The notes under the pieces: generated by a model
Told to the model about the DNA's origin: nothing
Database searches by the model: none
Seen by the model: the letters and a program-made list of their open reading frames with translations, nothing else
Program-made: the position numbers and the translations under genes
NCBI GenBank assembly: GCA_946902875.1
Contig: OX336345.1
Coordinates: 4,681,395-4,745,394, forward strand
Direction of reading: 5' to 3'
DNA length: 64,000 nt
From: Nematopogon swammerdamellus
Lineage: Eukaryota; Arthropoda; Insecta; Lepidoptera; Adelidae
In this document: positions 30,772 through 41,308 of the stretch, in pieces
How positions within the stretch are numbered: the first letter of the stretch is position 1
Layout of the letters: each line of letters starts with the position of its first letter

Positions 30772-31262
30772 CGGACCTTTAAAAAGTAAAAAATAATTTG
30801 CCATTACTTACTTAAACGAGTCGGGGGACCGCTAAGTAAATTCCCGCGCAGCTCTGAGTGTTTTTATATTTTAGTTACTTAGCGGTCCCCCGACTCTTTT
30901 TTAAGTAAGTAAGCGCAAATTAATTTTTAACTCTTTAAGGGTCGGGGCTTTTTAAATTTTGGAATTTAACTTTTATTTCAAGCTTTAAAAAAAAACAGTA
31001 TGCAATTTGGTCCACTTTTTAGGATAATTAATTTTCTGATTACTTAATTACTTGATTGGTTGTTTACTAACATAGCTAACGACCATCCCGATTAAACCAA
31101 CTTTCTAATAATAATAAAAAACGCATCCAAATCGGTCCATCCGTTTGGGATCTACGATGCCACAGTCAGACACACCCTTACACACATACACCCATACACC
31201 CACCCTCACATACACGTTAAACTTATAACTTATAACACCCGTCTTTTTTCGTCGGGGGTTAA
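30772..31262. mobile_element. MITE-N copy 2, uninterrupted
   Basis: It has the hairpin GAGTCGGGGGACCGCTAAG and its complement (30820-30900), then ATCGGTCCATCCGTTTGG and a (CACACA)-rich stretch, ending TTTTTTCGTCGGGGGTTA. It shows the family's layout without the SINE that splits copy 1. Confidence 0.65.
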
Positions 31263-32620
31263 GAACAAAATAAAAATGTAAACTTTATTTGGCTCGCTCG
31301 TCTCAAAATGCCACATAACAAAAAATCGTTTACACACAAAACGTAAACAAACGTGAAATTTTTATTTCTTTCGAACTGGGAATATTGATGTGCTCGTACT
31401 AAATCATCTTGGGAAATAGGTCATTCTACTGACACTTGTTTAATCTGGGGCTAGCAGATGAACTGCTATGTCAAAATACTTGTAGTTTCCGTGACAAGGG
31501 CATGATGGATGAGATCACGCGTCGTGGGACGGACGCACGGAGAAATTAGCGGTTAGTAGAATTACACGAAGTCGCATAAATTTTGTTTGTGTTTCGATAT
31601 TTTCGTTAAGGGTTGCGTATGACGGAAGAACAGTCGCGATAGAGCGACAAGAGAACGCGAGAGAACGAAAGGGATAGACGTACTCTTTATGTTTTAATCG
31701 TAGTTTCATGTAAATTTTGTTGTTTTTTCGGTATTTTAGATGAAAAAGGAGAGTCGAATCTACGTTCCCGTCTTTTGAATATCTAAAGTGATAACTCAAT
31801 ACGTGATAACTTCATGACATCACAAAATAAAAAAATAATTTGTTTTCGGTCGAAATACAAATGTTTAGCTCCGGTGTTGTAGGTATATTCTCTAAAGAAA
31901 AAAATTACAGGAGCGTAGATTTGAATGTCCTTAAGACAAGATTTTTTTTTTAAATCGGATAAGGTTTAGCGCACTAGAACACAGAAATACCGAAAGACGA
32001 TTTTGTATGGACAAAGTTAACTTTCGTCGCCATCAAAAATTTTCTGCCGGTTCGATTGGACAAAGATTTGTGTAAAAAGCTATGCCCAGAGTAACCAAGC
32101 AAAATACTTGGGAGGTGCATAATTTGATACGCAAGCCAAATGTTACGACGTTCCATTCGCCCGAACACGACGAGCATGTTATATTTTAATAATAGCCATG
32201 TAACCATTGTTTGATCAGAGATAAATGAAAAGGTAATTTTTTTGGTAATTTCGTTGCGGAAGCGTCGTGTATGTGTCGGTGGGTGCATTCCGGTGAACTT
32301 ATTAAAGATAATCTTTTGTGATGTTGAACCGTAAATACGGTGTAATTTTTCTTGTTTATTTTTTATTTTATGGCAAAGGTCGAGATTGAGTTTGGGGAAT
32401 AATCTTGGAGGGATTGTAATTTATGTAATACGTCGAATTAAAAAAAAAATTGTATTACCCAATATGCATTTTCGTGTAGGAAATAAACGTTTCATCACAA
32501 TAATGTGCAGAGCTTACATCGAAAAATTTAACTTTTTAAAGAATTGCAGCGAATAAGTTTGATACTTATTTTTAAAGTAAATTTCAATATAAAAGCAGGA
32601 CTTGACTCAATAAACATATT
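31263..32620. other. AT-rich low-copy sequence
   Basis: Two minus-strand frames of 94 and 104 residues (31515-31799 and 31974-32288) do not resemble proteins I know and lack supporting context. No other feature found. Confidence 0.4.
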
Positions 32621-32621
32621 T

Positions 32622-32772
32622 TTTATAATATACATACATACATAGCGTCATGCTTGTTTCCCGGTGGGGTAAGCAGAGACAACGGATTTCCACGGGCCAC
32701 GATCCTGACACACCTCTGCCGCCAATCTTGAACTGGACTTTACTTGCTCCAGTGAATGTTCTTCTTCCCTAG
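32622..32772 (-). mobile_element. R-A non-LTR 3' end
   Basis: The minus strand carries the family's last codons (RGPWKSVVSAYPTGKQ-like, with changes) after VCQDR and ends in TATG units. 5' truncated. Confidence 0.7.
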
Positions 32773-33111
32773 CTTAAAATAAAAGCTTTTCGGACGATGC
32801 GTAATGAAATCATTTGATGAAACTTAGATATTTTCAATACAACATGTTGTAATTTTGGCGTCTTGGTTCTAACTCTACAATATTTGTAAACAAAATCAAA
32901 CTAGGACAAGACAAAACAGGATTACATTAAAAAAAACATATTATATCTTTTTTAATTTGAAAATAAAGTTTAAATTGGCTCTATGGCAAAGCATAGAATC
33001 TCGCGCTGGCTAATTGCCAGTGCATTCCTCCCTCTGTAAAGTTAAAAATCTATTATATTTTTATTTTTTTTATATGTTAGTACTAAGCATGTACTCGCTT
33101 TTTTATATTTC

Positions 33112-33264
33112 TTCATTAGAGAAAATGCAATTTGAAAAAATACGTCGGCGGCCCGGTAGCGGAATTGGTAACGCGCTGGCAGCTCAAGCCGGAGTTCCAG
33201 GTTCGATTCCTGGTCGGGACGTATTTTTTCTCTTCATTTTCGACTTTGCATTTTCTCTAATGAA
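33112..33264. repeat. Palindrome enclosing a tRNA-like sequence
   Basis: Outer arms 33112-33130 and 33246-33264 are exact 19-bp complements; inner arms 33135-33146 and 33218-33229 (GACGTATTTTTT) are exact over 12 bp. The right arm has about 12 extra bases between them. The tRNA-like sequence fills the loop. Confidence 0.85.
33150..33221 (+). tRNA. tRNA-like sequence, probable tRNA-Arg-derived pseudogene
   Basis: It folds as a cloverleaf: acceptor GGCCCGG with TCGGGAC (one mismatch, one G-T), D arm with A box TAGCGGAATTGG, anticodon stem CTGGC/GCCGG, and T arm CCAGG-TTCGATT-CCTGG (B box). The anticodon loop AGCTCAA has G at the position of the invariant U33, so translation use is unlikely; read literally the anticodon would be CTC. 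D and T arms resemble arthropod tRNA-Arg as I recall it. A run of six T follows directly, fitting a Pol III terminator. Confidence 0.5.
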
Positions 33265-33540
33265 CAAATTTAAAAATCTATGTAAAATAAATAAATAAGG
33301 ATAAACATTTCCGAGACTAAAGTCAGTTCTATTTTGGTTTTCGCACACTAGACATGCACGGTGATGCAATACATTTAAAGTGGTAGGTACTTTATAAAAT
33401 TTCACGGAAAACTGTATGTGAAACTGAACGAAACTTCATGCGAAACAAAAATAAACTAGACGATTTTTCATAAAGGCCAAAATTTTCATATTTATAAGAA
33501 GAATTTTTTTATGATGTTGGTTTGTTGTTGTTGTAAGAAG

Positions 33541-33695
33541 TCGTCCCACCCGCCAGGTGGGACGACGACATCAAATACGTCGGTGGAAAGCAGTGGTTCC
33601 GTATCGCCGAAGGCTGGGAGGACTGGAGGAAAATTGGAGAGGCGTATGTCCAGCAGTGGACGCTTACATGCTGAATATATATATATATATATACG
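33541..33695 (+). mobile_element. R-B non-LTR 3' end, short copy
   Basis: It codes for ARWDDDIKYVGGKQWF and WRKIGEAYVQQWTL, ending TGCTGA and then (AT)n. It is more strongly 5' truncated than the copy at 30.2 kb but very similar to it. Confidence 0.75.
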
Positions 33696-33702
33696 TATAG
33701 CC

Positions 33703-33990
33703 CCGCTGCATCTATCCCCGTGCATGTCGAGAAAGGCGACTAAGGGATAAGGACAAGATGCCGTGCTAAAGGGCGATAGGTTAGCCACCTCTTATCTTGG
33801 AACGTTCCTTCCACCGACTCATGCAGCGGGTGGGTATTCGTACCTTACTTGCTGCTTGATAGTTATCTTGTCCGAATACTTTGCTAAACGTGGTGGTCGG
33901 TGTTGTGCTGTAATTTACAAGAGTACCTGCAGCACAACTCCGATTACTGCTTACCCCGATTGTCGGGATACATCGTGTTATATGTATGTA
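33703..33990 (+). mobile_element. SINE-C copy, 5' truncated
   Basis: It starts GCCCCGCTGCATCTATCCCC, then GGCGACTAAGGGATAAGGAC, CTTGCTGCTTGATAGTTATC and GTGTTGTGCTGTAATTTAC, ending CCCCGATTGTCGGGATACA and TATG units. This copy shows the uninterrupted form of the site split by the composite element at 49.3 kb. Confidence 0.8.
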
Positions 33991-34016
33991 TCTACAACTA
34001 CAGTAATAATATTATA

Positions 34017-34163
34017 AAGAGGTAAAGTTTGTAAGTTTGGATGTAGGAGGTAATCTTCGAAAATACTCATCCGATTTCAAATTTTGATTTAACCAATATT
34101 TAGAATGGACCTTCAGGACGGATATAGGCTATGCGAGCGAAGCCACGGGCGAAAACCTAATGT
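34017..34163 (+). repeat. Dispersed repeat, shared with 16232-16395
   Basis: It begins AAGAGGTAAAGTTTGTAAG and ends GCGAGCGAAGCCACGGGCGA, with the common GTAGGAGGTAATCT and ATATAGGCTATGCGAGC blocks. Layout and 3' motif resemble Helitron-type repeats. Confidence 0.5.
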
Positions 34164-34181
34164 GAAATAAAAGTTTTCTTA

Positions 34182-34545
34182 TCAATATATAAATATACTA
34201 ATAATAAATCTGTAAGGGATGGTCATGGATTACTTAAGTTACTTCTCAGAAACCAAAGTAACATAAGTAATTTAAGTTACTTTGGTTTCTGAGATACTGA
34301 GTTTGTAGACTCTATGCATGTATGATACTAAAACTAAATTGATGATTTTTAGAAATCTTTTCTGTATCTATGTATGTATGTTCCTCCATAACTCTTAAAC
34401 CGATCATTCGAATTTGATGAAACTTAGTACAAGCACATTTGCCTATACAAGACATAGGATAGGCTAATAAATATCAGTTCCGGTTGTATCACTTTCTCCT
34501 TTTAAATGCGAATTTCACGCGAGCGAAGCCGCGGGCAAAAGCTAG
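34182..34545 (+). mobile_element. Non-autonomous Helitron-like element
   Basis: It starts TC after an A and ends GCAAAAGCTAG before a T, as expected for a Helitron inserted between A and T. A GC-rich segment (GCGAGCGAAGCCGCGGGC) precedes the end. An internal hairpin (34237-34294) pairs TCTCAGAAACCAAAGTAAC with its complement. There is no coding capacity. The 5' boundary is chosen only by the TC rule. Confidence 0.45.
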
Positions 34546-34924
34546 TAAGTAATACATTATTACAATCTATACTACGAGTAGATCGTTAAAGATTGCAAGT
34601 GACATGAACGTACAATTTTAATTTACCTCTCTCCGTATTATTTTGTCTTTACTAGAGAGCGGCAGCTTGCTTGGCGTCGACTGGCCACTGTCCCCGATGA
34701 CGGCGTTATTAAATTTGTGCCATCAGTACCCCTCCGTGGTCCCTGCAGTACGGGAAGCGGTCAGGCGACTTGGAGCTTGACTGGACTGGACTGGACATTT
34801 TTAGACCCAGTGTGAAATTTCCTGACTGCAAAATTGCTGAAGTGAAATTTTGCGAGTGGAGGTAGGTAGCATGTAGACAGTAAAGATTCTGATGCTGCTA
34901 TTTAATTCTTATTTAAATCTCTAA

Positions 34925-35137
34925 GGTTAGGATAGATAGATACTTTATTGCTTCACAATAATTTTTTTCAGCTGTCCCCAAAAGTTCAAAAGAAGATTAG
35001 GCACAGCCAATCTCCTCGCGAAACCACGCTCAGAGAGGCGCCATGCCAGCTGCAAGGCGGACAAAGATGTTGTAGGAACAAACTCACCGGAAGACCGTTC
35101 CATATTTTCACCGTACGACATAGGAACGATTATTTAA
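34925..35137 (-). mobile_element. J1 non-LTR 3' end, copy 3
   Basis: The minus strand has coding remnants around the NGLPVS region and the UTR block CTGAGCGTGGTTTCGCGAGG. It ends with ATAAAGTATCTATCTATCC, a tail unlike the poly(A) of other J1 copies. Confidence 0.65.
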
Positions 35138-36788
35138 AATTTTACAAAAAAAAATAACACAATTAATACATGTACCTAACCTAACATGAGGTAAGGTAAG
35201 GTTAAGGATGCGTTAACTGACTGTAATTTTATCTAAGAGTCTGACTACTGTTTTTCCCACTAACGAACTTTGACAAATTACACTTTCGTATCTTTAGATT
35301 TTTAAAATTACTTATTACAATTCTTTGTGATAAAGTTATACTAATTGTTTTTTATTCCACTTGATATAATAAGTATCAAAATTGACAATGGCACTATACC
35401 CCAGATATAGGTAATGAAAATAAATAGGCAGAGTGGTCAGATTCTTGAGAATTTATGTTTATGATGTAAATATTCTAATAATATTATACCTGTGAGGCGG
35501 TAGTATGGGTTAATTATTTGTAAGTTACAATAATATAATACTTATAAGGTACTAACAAAACATTGTGACTTGCGAAGTTTGTCAGTTCTTCTTCGCATTG
35601 AATTTAGAACTCGTGGAATTTTCGACATGTTTAAGCGTAGTTTACCTACCTACGGATGAAATTATACAATAAACAATCTGCGGAAAGTGAAAATAAATAA
35701 GTGTAGATAGTAGCAAAGATAAGATGTAAAAAAATTCATTACTTTAAAAATTATAGAACAAAATAAAATTGGACAGAGTTCACGTTTCACACCCGTATAC
35801 TTACGTCGTAACCGGGATGACGTGCTGGTCATAAACACGGGGCTTTAAATTTTGCGGAAGGTCAGACCTCAAGGTACGTTTTAACTTTCCGAAGGCAGCC
35901 CGATCCAGTTGAATTAATCTTTCGACCTCCTTAAGCAGACCTTGTCTACTGAACTATAAAATTTAACCAAAGTAACCAAACGGTAACCAAAGTCAAGAAG
36001 TAACGTCCAGTGGTGTAGTTTGCTCGTGGCCTCCTCAGTATAGTACGACCGCCGTACTATACTGATGAGACTCGCTCGGGGTCCACACTTGCGATCTACT
36101 TACTGCCTCCGCCGCCCCAGTGGCTTCGAAAATTACTTTCTTAGGTTACTTAGGTTTCAATGTACTAGTGGACGCAATAGATAGAGGATAAGATACGACA
36201 CAATAGTGCATTCTGTAGGTGTGCATGCGTAGTTTTAGTTATCGATAAATTATCATATAATAATACATGGTGTTTTCAATGACGTTTTCTTGCACATACA
36301 TGGTTGTTTATAACTTATACACCTTGTATACATAACTTGTATAACTTCCACAAGTTATAATTATTGTTATATCTTGTATAATAACTTTTACAAGTTATTA
36401 TACAAGATGTTTAAGTGATAATTATTATTATGCGCCATTCCATTCCATTATCTTCGTAAGAATACCTTCGGCCAGAAGAAGAACCAGCTTGTGATTCTTT
36501 CTTCATAGTTTCAGTAAAGTTAACAGAACAGCTATAGTATCGTCGACCATCGCACCATACATCGAGCTACCGATGTTGACAAGCTAACTGTATAATTTAC
36601 AATCTAAGCCTGAATTTCACCACCTCCGGTAGTAAGTATCGGCAACTTGTATATATCAGTTAACCCTTAATTTATCTTATGGGTCCGATGGCCCCACATC
36701 AAAAATTATTTAGCCTGCCATTTCGCACTGCGCGAATTGTAGTGGCTGGCTGGCTGTCCCCCACAATACCTTCCTCCAGTAGTGTCCT
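35138..36788. other. Low-copy sequence with two small hairpins
   Basis: Hairpins at 36035-36065 (TCAGTATAGTACG arms) and 36372-36409 (ATCTTGTATAATAACTT arms) are exact. A diverged repeat near 35580 matches 26225. No gene seen. Confidence 0.4.
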
Positions 36789-36929
36789 GTGGCCGTATTC
36801 TCTAACGTCCTACCGTCAACGTCGGTGACGCTGACTAGTTATGTCTCTGTATAATTATATGAACTAGACAGAGACATAACTAGTCAACGTCACCGACGTT
36901 GACGGTAGGAAGTTAGAGAATACGGCCAC
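36789..36929. mobile_element. Hairpin MITE-G, copy 2
   Basis: It is 141 bp and nearly fully palindromic, with the same GTGGCCGTATTCTCTAACG ends as the copy at 8.4 kb. Both insertions are preceded by CCT and followed by TG. Confidence 0.8.
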
Positions 36930-37960
36930 TGGACGGGGTGGCGCGCGGGTGTGCGCGTGCGACTCTTTGTTCGTTAGATATCGATAGCGTATAGTCCATT
37001 CTTGACCCATATAGATCTTGAACGAATTTTACCCAAAGAAGATTTTCTTATTATTGTTTTAATTTTATGTTGGAAACGTCCTCTTTTTAGATCTTAGAGG
37101 CAAGTACGATATTAAAGTGTTTTTATTTTATTTTTAGTCTTGAAAAAGAGGCTATGCAGAAGATAAATTTGGACGTTTTTTTTTGTTGTGACCCAAATAG
37201 AGTTGTCCCTGTTTTAATTTATTCTTGGTAAATGATTACATTTCATTAAGCGAAACCTTGTTATAATTACTACATTAAAATCATAAAAAAAGAATATTAC
37301 AATCTTTATTTTACAGTCATTTGAAAATGTATCGGTCCAAGTGTGATTTTAAGTCACGGACGGGATAAATTTAAGGGTTAAAGTGACTTTTGTCATACAG
37401 TTGACAGGAATTAACCGACAAATATATTTTAAGACTCAGGTGGTGAAATTTCTCTAAGATTGAGAGTGCTGATATGCTAGAATGCTGATATAGAGAAATT
37501 TGCCTTAACGAACAAGAGGCTTTTATTAACATTTATGAGGCTTAGTTAAATATTGGCAACTCTTAAACTTTCCAGACAGATACCTTTTGCGGAGAGACCA
37601 TGCACAATGATCGGCTTAGTTGGAGCTTCCATCTTCTTAACTGTTTGAATTTCCTAAACCGGTGTTTAACTTAGCCAAATTATAAGACTTCAAATCAACA
37701 TTGAGTTAATTATTTGAATATTTTGCCGAAAGTTGGAAGGGTATTTAGATTTAGTTTATTATGCATTAATTTTGCTTTGCATAAAATTTTACTAAATTAT
37801 TCATAGAATGTTACTGTTTTTGGTATTTATAAATTTGTAACAAAATTTTTACACTCAAAACAAATTCTCCGACAGTTTGTTCTCCTTTTCTCTTTAACAC
37901 TTATAAAACAAAAATTTGTCAGTTGTGACTATAATATTTTCCTTACTATCGTGTACATAT
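36930..37960. other. AT-rich low-copy sequence
   Basis: A short GC-rich patch follows the MITE (to about 36985). After that no feature is recognised. Confidence 0.4.
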
Positions 37961-37961
37961 C

Positions 37962-38275
37962 CCTGCTGTTGTATCCCGAAAATCGGGGTAATCAGAGTAG
38001 TCGGTGTTGTGCTACAAGTACTCTTGTAAATTACAGCACAACACCGACCACCACATTTAGCAAAGTATTAGGACAAGATAACTATGAAGCATCAAGTAAG
38101 GCACAAAGACCCACCTATTACAAGACTCGGTGGAAGGACCATGCCAAGGTGAGATATGGCTAGCCTGTCGCCCTTATGCACGGCATCGGATACTTATGCC
38201 TTAGTCGCCTTTTACGACATGCACGGGGATAGATACAGTGGGGCTATTCTTTTAAAGTACCGACCCCACAGGGCA
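37962..38275 (-). mobile_element. SINE-C copy
   Basis: On the minus strand it runs from GTGGGGTCGGTACTTTAAAA through CTTGATGCTTCATAGTTATC to CCCCGATTTTCGGGATACA. It differs from other copies by scattered changes. Confidence 0.75.
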
Positions 38276-38639
38276 CTATGTAAAACATTCTAAATCCTGT
38301 ACTTACATGCAAGTGCAGGTAATCCAACCCTGGCAAACCCCCAAAAGCAATACAAGTCGAAAGGGATAAGTACAGCAAAAATAGAATTGGACGGAAATTC
38401 GGTGCAAAGCTACTACGTACAGAGCGTCCCATATGGACCTGTCTACATTTCAAATTCTTAAAACGACTTGCCGTCTGACTGCGGTAAGTGACTGGAACAG
38501 GCTACATTGGGCGGCCCGTTGGGTTTAACATCCTCGAATATAATGAAAAAAACATACACATTCATAATATCATCATCATTTTCAATCCCGACAAACGAGG
38601 TAGGCAGAAATCGGTAATTATCTCCAACAAAGTCTTCCT

Positions 38640-38855
38640 CTTTTTTCAACTATCTGTTCATCTTACACTCTCTCTTTTTCTCCCGACCTCTCTGCGTAAC
38701 TCCCTCTGTCTTCAACTACTTCTTTACCTTGTTATATGTCGTTTTCTCCCAACCTTTCTGTGTAATTCCCTCTGTCCTCAACTACCTCTTTACCTTGTTG
38801 TCTCTCATTTACTCCTTATCTCTTGTGCATCTGCCTCTGTTATCACCACTTTACA
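38640..38855. repeat. Pyrimidine-rich tract with a 66-bp duplication
   Basis: CTCCCTCTGTCTTCAACTAC recurs 66 bp later with small changes. The 209-residue plus-strand frame across this region and the R-A remnant is not a real protein. Confidence 0.55.
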
Positions 38856-38859
38856 TTGC

Positions 38860-39345
38860 TACATACATACATACATAGCGTCACGCCTGTTTCCCGGTGG
38901 GGTAGGCAGAGACAACGGATCTCCACGTGCCACGATCCTGACACACCTCTGCCGCCTCTTCCACTCCCATAGTGTTCTTCATGCATGCTCGTCGGTTACG
39001 GGTACTACGCACTTGCCCCTTTTTGAGCACATGCCCGATCTGGTCCAGGTCAGTGCGTCTAGGGCGACCCTTCCCGACTCTTCCACTCACATTTGCTTCA
39101 TAAATTTCTTTCGTTAGTCTCCTATCATCCATTCTTCCAACATGACCGAACCACCGAAGCATCCCTTTCTCAATCCTTGTCACTATATCTTCTTTCAGCC
39201 CACAGCGCTCTCGCACTACACTATTTCTCAATCTATCTTTCATTGTTACTCCACACATACTCCTTAACGCGCGCATTTCCACAGCTGTCTTCTTAATTTT
39301 CACTTAACTTTTACAACTTTACATTGCTGTCTTCTTAATTTTCAC
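38860..39345 (-). mobile_element. R-A non-LTR retrotransposon, longest copy
   Basis: The minus strand holds the C-terminal part of the reverse transcriptase ORF and ends GTGACGCTATGTATGTATG. Near the 5' break GTGAAAATTAAGAAGACAG is duplicated around about 25 bp (39280-39345), a small local duplication at the truncation point. Shorter copies are at 8.6, 32.6, 53.0 and 56.6 kb. Confidence 0.8.
38881..39303 (-). pseudogene. R-A reverse transcriptase C-terminal fragment
   Basis: A 140-residue open frame contains MRALRSMCGVTMKDRLRN, CGLKEDIVTRIEKGMLRWFG, GRVGKGRPRRT and the final SVVSAYPTGKQ. This is the well-known tail of many insect endonuclease-reverse transcriptase proteins. It lacks the RT catalytic core. 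The frame is intact, so the copy is fairly young. The plus-strand frame over the same bases is a shadow. Confidence 0.85.
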
Positions 39346-39489
39346 GATCAGACGAATCTCACTCCCTCCTTCCCTCCCCTCTCATATTTTGTCTTATTGC
39401 CACTACTTCTTTTATCTCTCTTCGTCTGCCTCTTTGTCCATCACTCTCTTTTCCTAACTTTCTGTTTCTTCCTCTTCCTTTCATTTTCT

Positions 39490-39705
39490 CTCCCTGTAGG
39501 TCCCTCCCCTTGCCTCTTACTAGGTGGTAGGCTAAAATTGTTGCCAACTGGATTTTTATCACCGTAATAGGCATAAGATGGCCTTATTCTAGTATAGTCA
39601 GCAGTTCAAAGAAGTCTCCGACATGACACGTACTCGAAGAATATTGGCTGGTCGAAACATGTGCTCTAGCCCTTCTGAATCATCTACCTATACTGGATTA
39701 CATAA
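39490..39705 (+). mobile_element. SINE-B, head missing
   Basis: It starts TGTAGGTCCCTCCCCTTGCC, then the body TACTAGGTGGTAGGC and the tail ATATTGGCTGGT ending ATTACATAAAAAA. It is diverged from the two complete copies and has lost the tRNA-like part. Confidence 0.7.
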
Positions 39706-39761
39706 AAAAGGTGCGTGTACTTATGTATGCGCATTAGAAGTTATACTTATTTGGCGTGACC

Positions 39762-39856
39762 TTCTGCCTCCTCCTCCCCTCGCTCTCCCCTCTCCCCTTC
39801 CCTTCCCTCTCTCCCATTCCCCCTCCCCCTGCTCTTCCCCCTTTTCCGCTTATTTA
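39762..39856. repeat. C/T-rich low-complexity tract
   Basis: Nearly pure pyrimidine with repeated CTCCCCTC-type units; no gene. Confidence 0.6.
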
Positions 39857-40014
39857 TCGGGCAGCTCCGCAAAATACCTACATACAGATAATTTGTATGC
39901 GGTGACGATGACGATGACGTTTTTTCTGAGTTTACTCCCCATTTTCATATAATATTTTCATAACTTGCCTAAAGAAGTATAACTTCAAAACAATTCGTAC
40001 TATCTTCCAATCTC

Positions 40015-40290
40015 TACTTCCCTTCTCCGTGCTCCCCGCTGCAGAATGTATCGCCAGCCCCACCAGGAATAGGCGCCGCGCAGGTAGGGTCGGCACCACC
40101 GTACGTAGCATTACGTAGTCGGCGCAGAGCGGCCGGGCGAGAGGCGCCGTCAAAAGTACCACGATCAGCAGAGCGCTCTACGCTTCTATCTAATTGAATT
40201 TCACGGTTGTGGAGATTTTCACTTTGAAGATTCTACCTTTAGTGGAGGCAGCGAGGGCGGAATCGTGTAGCGGAACTAAATTGTAGATAT
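40015..40290. other. CpG-rich low-copy patch
   Basis: It is far richer in CG than its surroundings (for example GGCGCAGAGCGGCCGGGCGA). A 76-residue minus-strand frame crosses it without known similarity. It may be a promoter or untranslated exon; nothing confirms this. Confidence 0.3.
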
Positions 40291-40477
40291 GGCAATCATG
40301 TCTGCCCGGATATACTTATTCGCTAGAACTTTTGTGTATCTCAATATTTTGTAGAGAGCTTTCGCAATTTTTTTATGAAAGACGACATTATTTCCCATAA
40401 CACCTTGGTGGGTGCCATTTCAGTAATTCCCTTCGGTCGTGCCAGCCGCACTGAGGAAGGAAAACACGAATTCATAT

Positions 40478-40856
40478 TTTTTTATTTTATGGAAACTGAT
40501 CCGGTTGGCTACATCACCTACATCCGTGATGTCAGCCCATAAACCGGGTGAACTAGGTACCATGTCAGTGCTTCCCTTCATTTCATGTCGGCTACACTGA
40601 ACTGGGCGGAAAACACGAACTATTTACATAGCCGTTTCGACGAACGTTTCGTTCAGTGCGGTGGTACCAACCCGGCCGGGATAAACCCTACCACCAGTAA
40701 GGTAAGAAGGGAAGGGACCTACAGTTTAACGTGGAATCCGAACCACGGTCAGCCTCCAACGGTCGAGCGGTCACCCATCCAAGTACTGACCGCGCCCAGG
40801 GTTGCTTCATAACAGTCTACTGACCGCACCACTGAGCTACCGAGGCTGACGATTTT
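40478..40856 (-). mobile_element. 5S-SINE, complete with chimeric tRNA/5S head
   Basis: Read on the minus strand: an A box TAGCTCAGTGGT (40839-40828), then AAGCAACCCTGGGCGCGG and TACTTGGATGGGTGACCGC (40808-40768), which match the internal control region of animal 5S rRNA. Next comes a T-arm-like hairpin CGTGG-TTCGGATT-CCACG with B-box character (40744-40733), then ACTGTAGGTCCC, the body shared with SINE-A and SINE-B, and TTTCCATAAAA. The head therefore combines tRNA-type and 5S-type Pol III promoter pieces. A small SINE-A piece lies just left at 40375-40462. Other 5S-SINE copies are at 0.3, 17.3, 19.0 and 63.4 kb. Confidence 0.8.
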
Positions 40857-40933
40857 GAAATGCGAAGTTTGTGAAAATAAATGCACTTGATTCAGAATCT
40901 AATGTAGTACATAATATGTATATTGCTAAATGT

Positions 40934-41040
40934 GACGTTCGGTGTCGTGCTGTCATTTTGCCCACCTCTTGTAGCACAACGTCGACCACTCTGCTTGCCA
41001 CGATTATTGGTATAAAGCGAGAAGGTATGTATATATTTCA
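40934..41040 (+). mobile_element. SINE-C 3' fragment, diverged
   Basis: It retains GTTCGGTGTCGTGCTGTCAT, TAGCACAAC and CTCTGCTTGCC, ending with TATGTATATA. Only the 3' third remains. Confidence 0.6.
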
Positions 41041-41308
41041 AAACAGAGTCATTAAAATGTATGTTTCTTTGCGGATTTAAACACTAGACCGATATCGATT
41101 ATCTAAAGAACCTAATAACTTTTACATTCCCTGAATAAACTTGTATTCTCGCTTGTATTTAGACCAGGCATGAAGTGTTTATTTATAACTCTTCCAACAA
41201 TGAACAAACTGACAGGCAAATATTATTTTCTTCCTAGAAACATACGTAGCTAGAGAAAAGCTTCTTTCTATAATTACGAGAAATTATTTTTAGAAGCTAC
41301 AAAAGCTA

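Noticed and set aside
33014..33298. 94-residue ORF over the tRNA-like region
   Set aside because: It reads through the tRNA-like sequence and palindrome arms; RNA-type structure explains the bases better.
38488..39117. 209-residue plus-strand ORF
   Set aside because: It spans a pyrimidine-rich tract and the antisense of an R-A reverse transcriptase remnant; a shadow frame.
40768..40808. A 5S rRNA gene
   Set aside because: Only about 40 nt of the 5S internal region is present, inside a SINE head repeated elsewhere; not a complete 5S gene.
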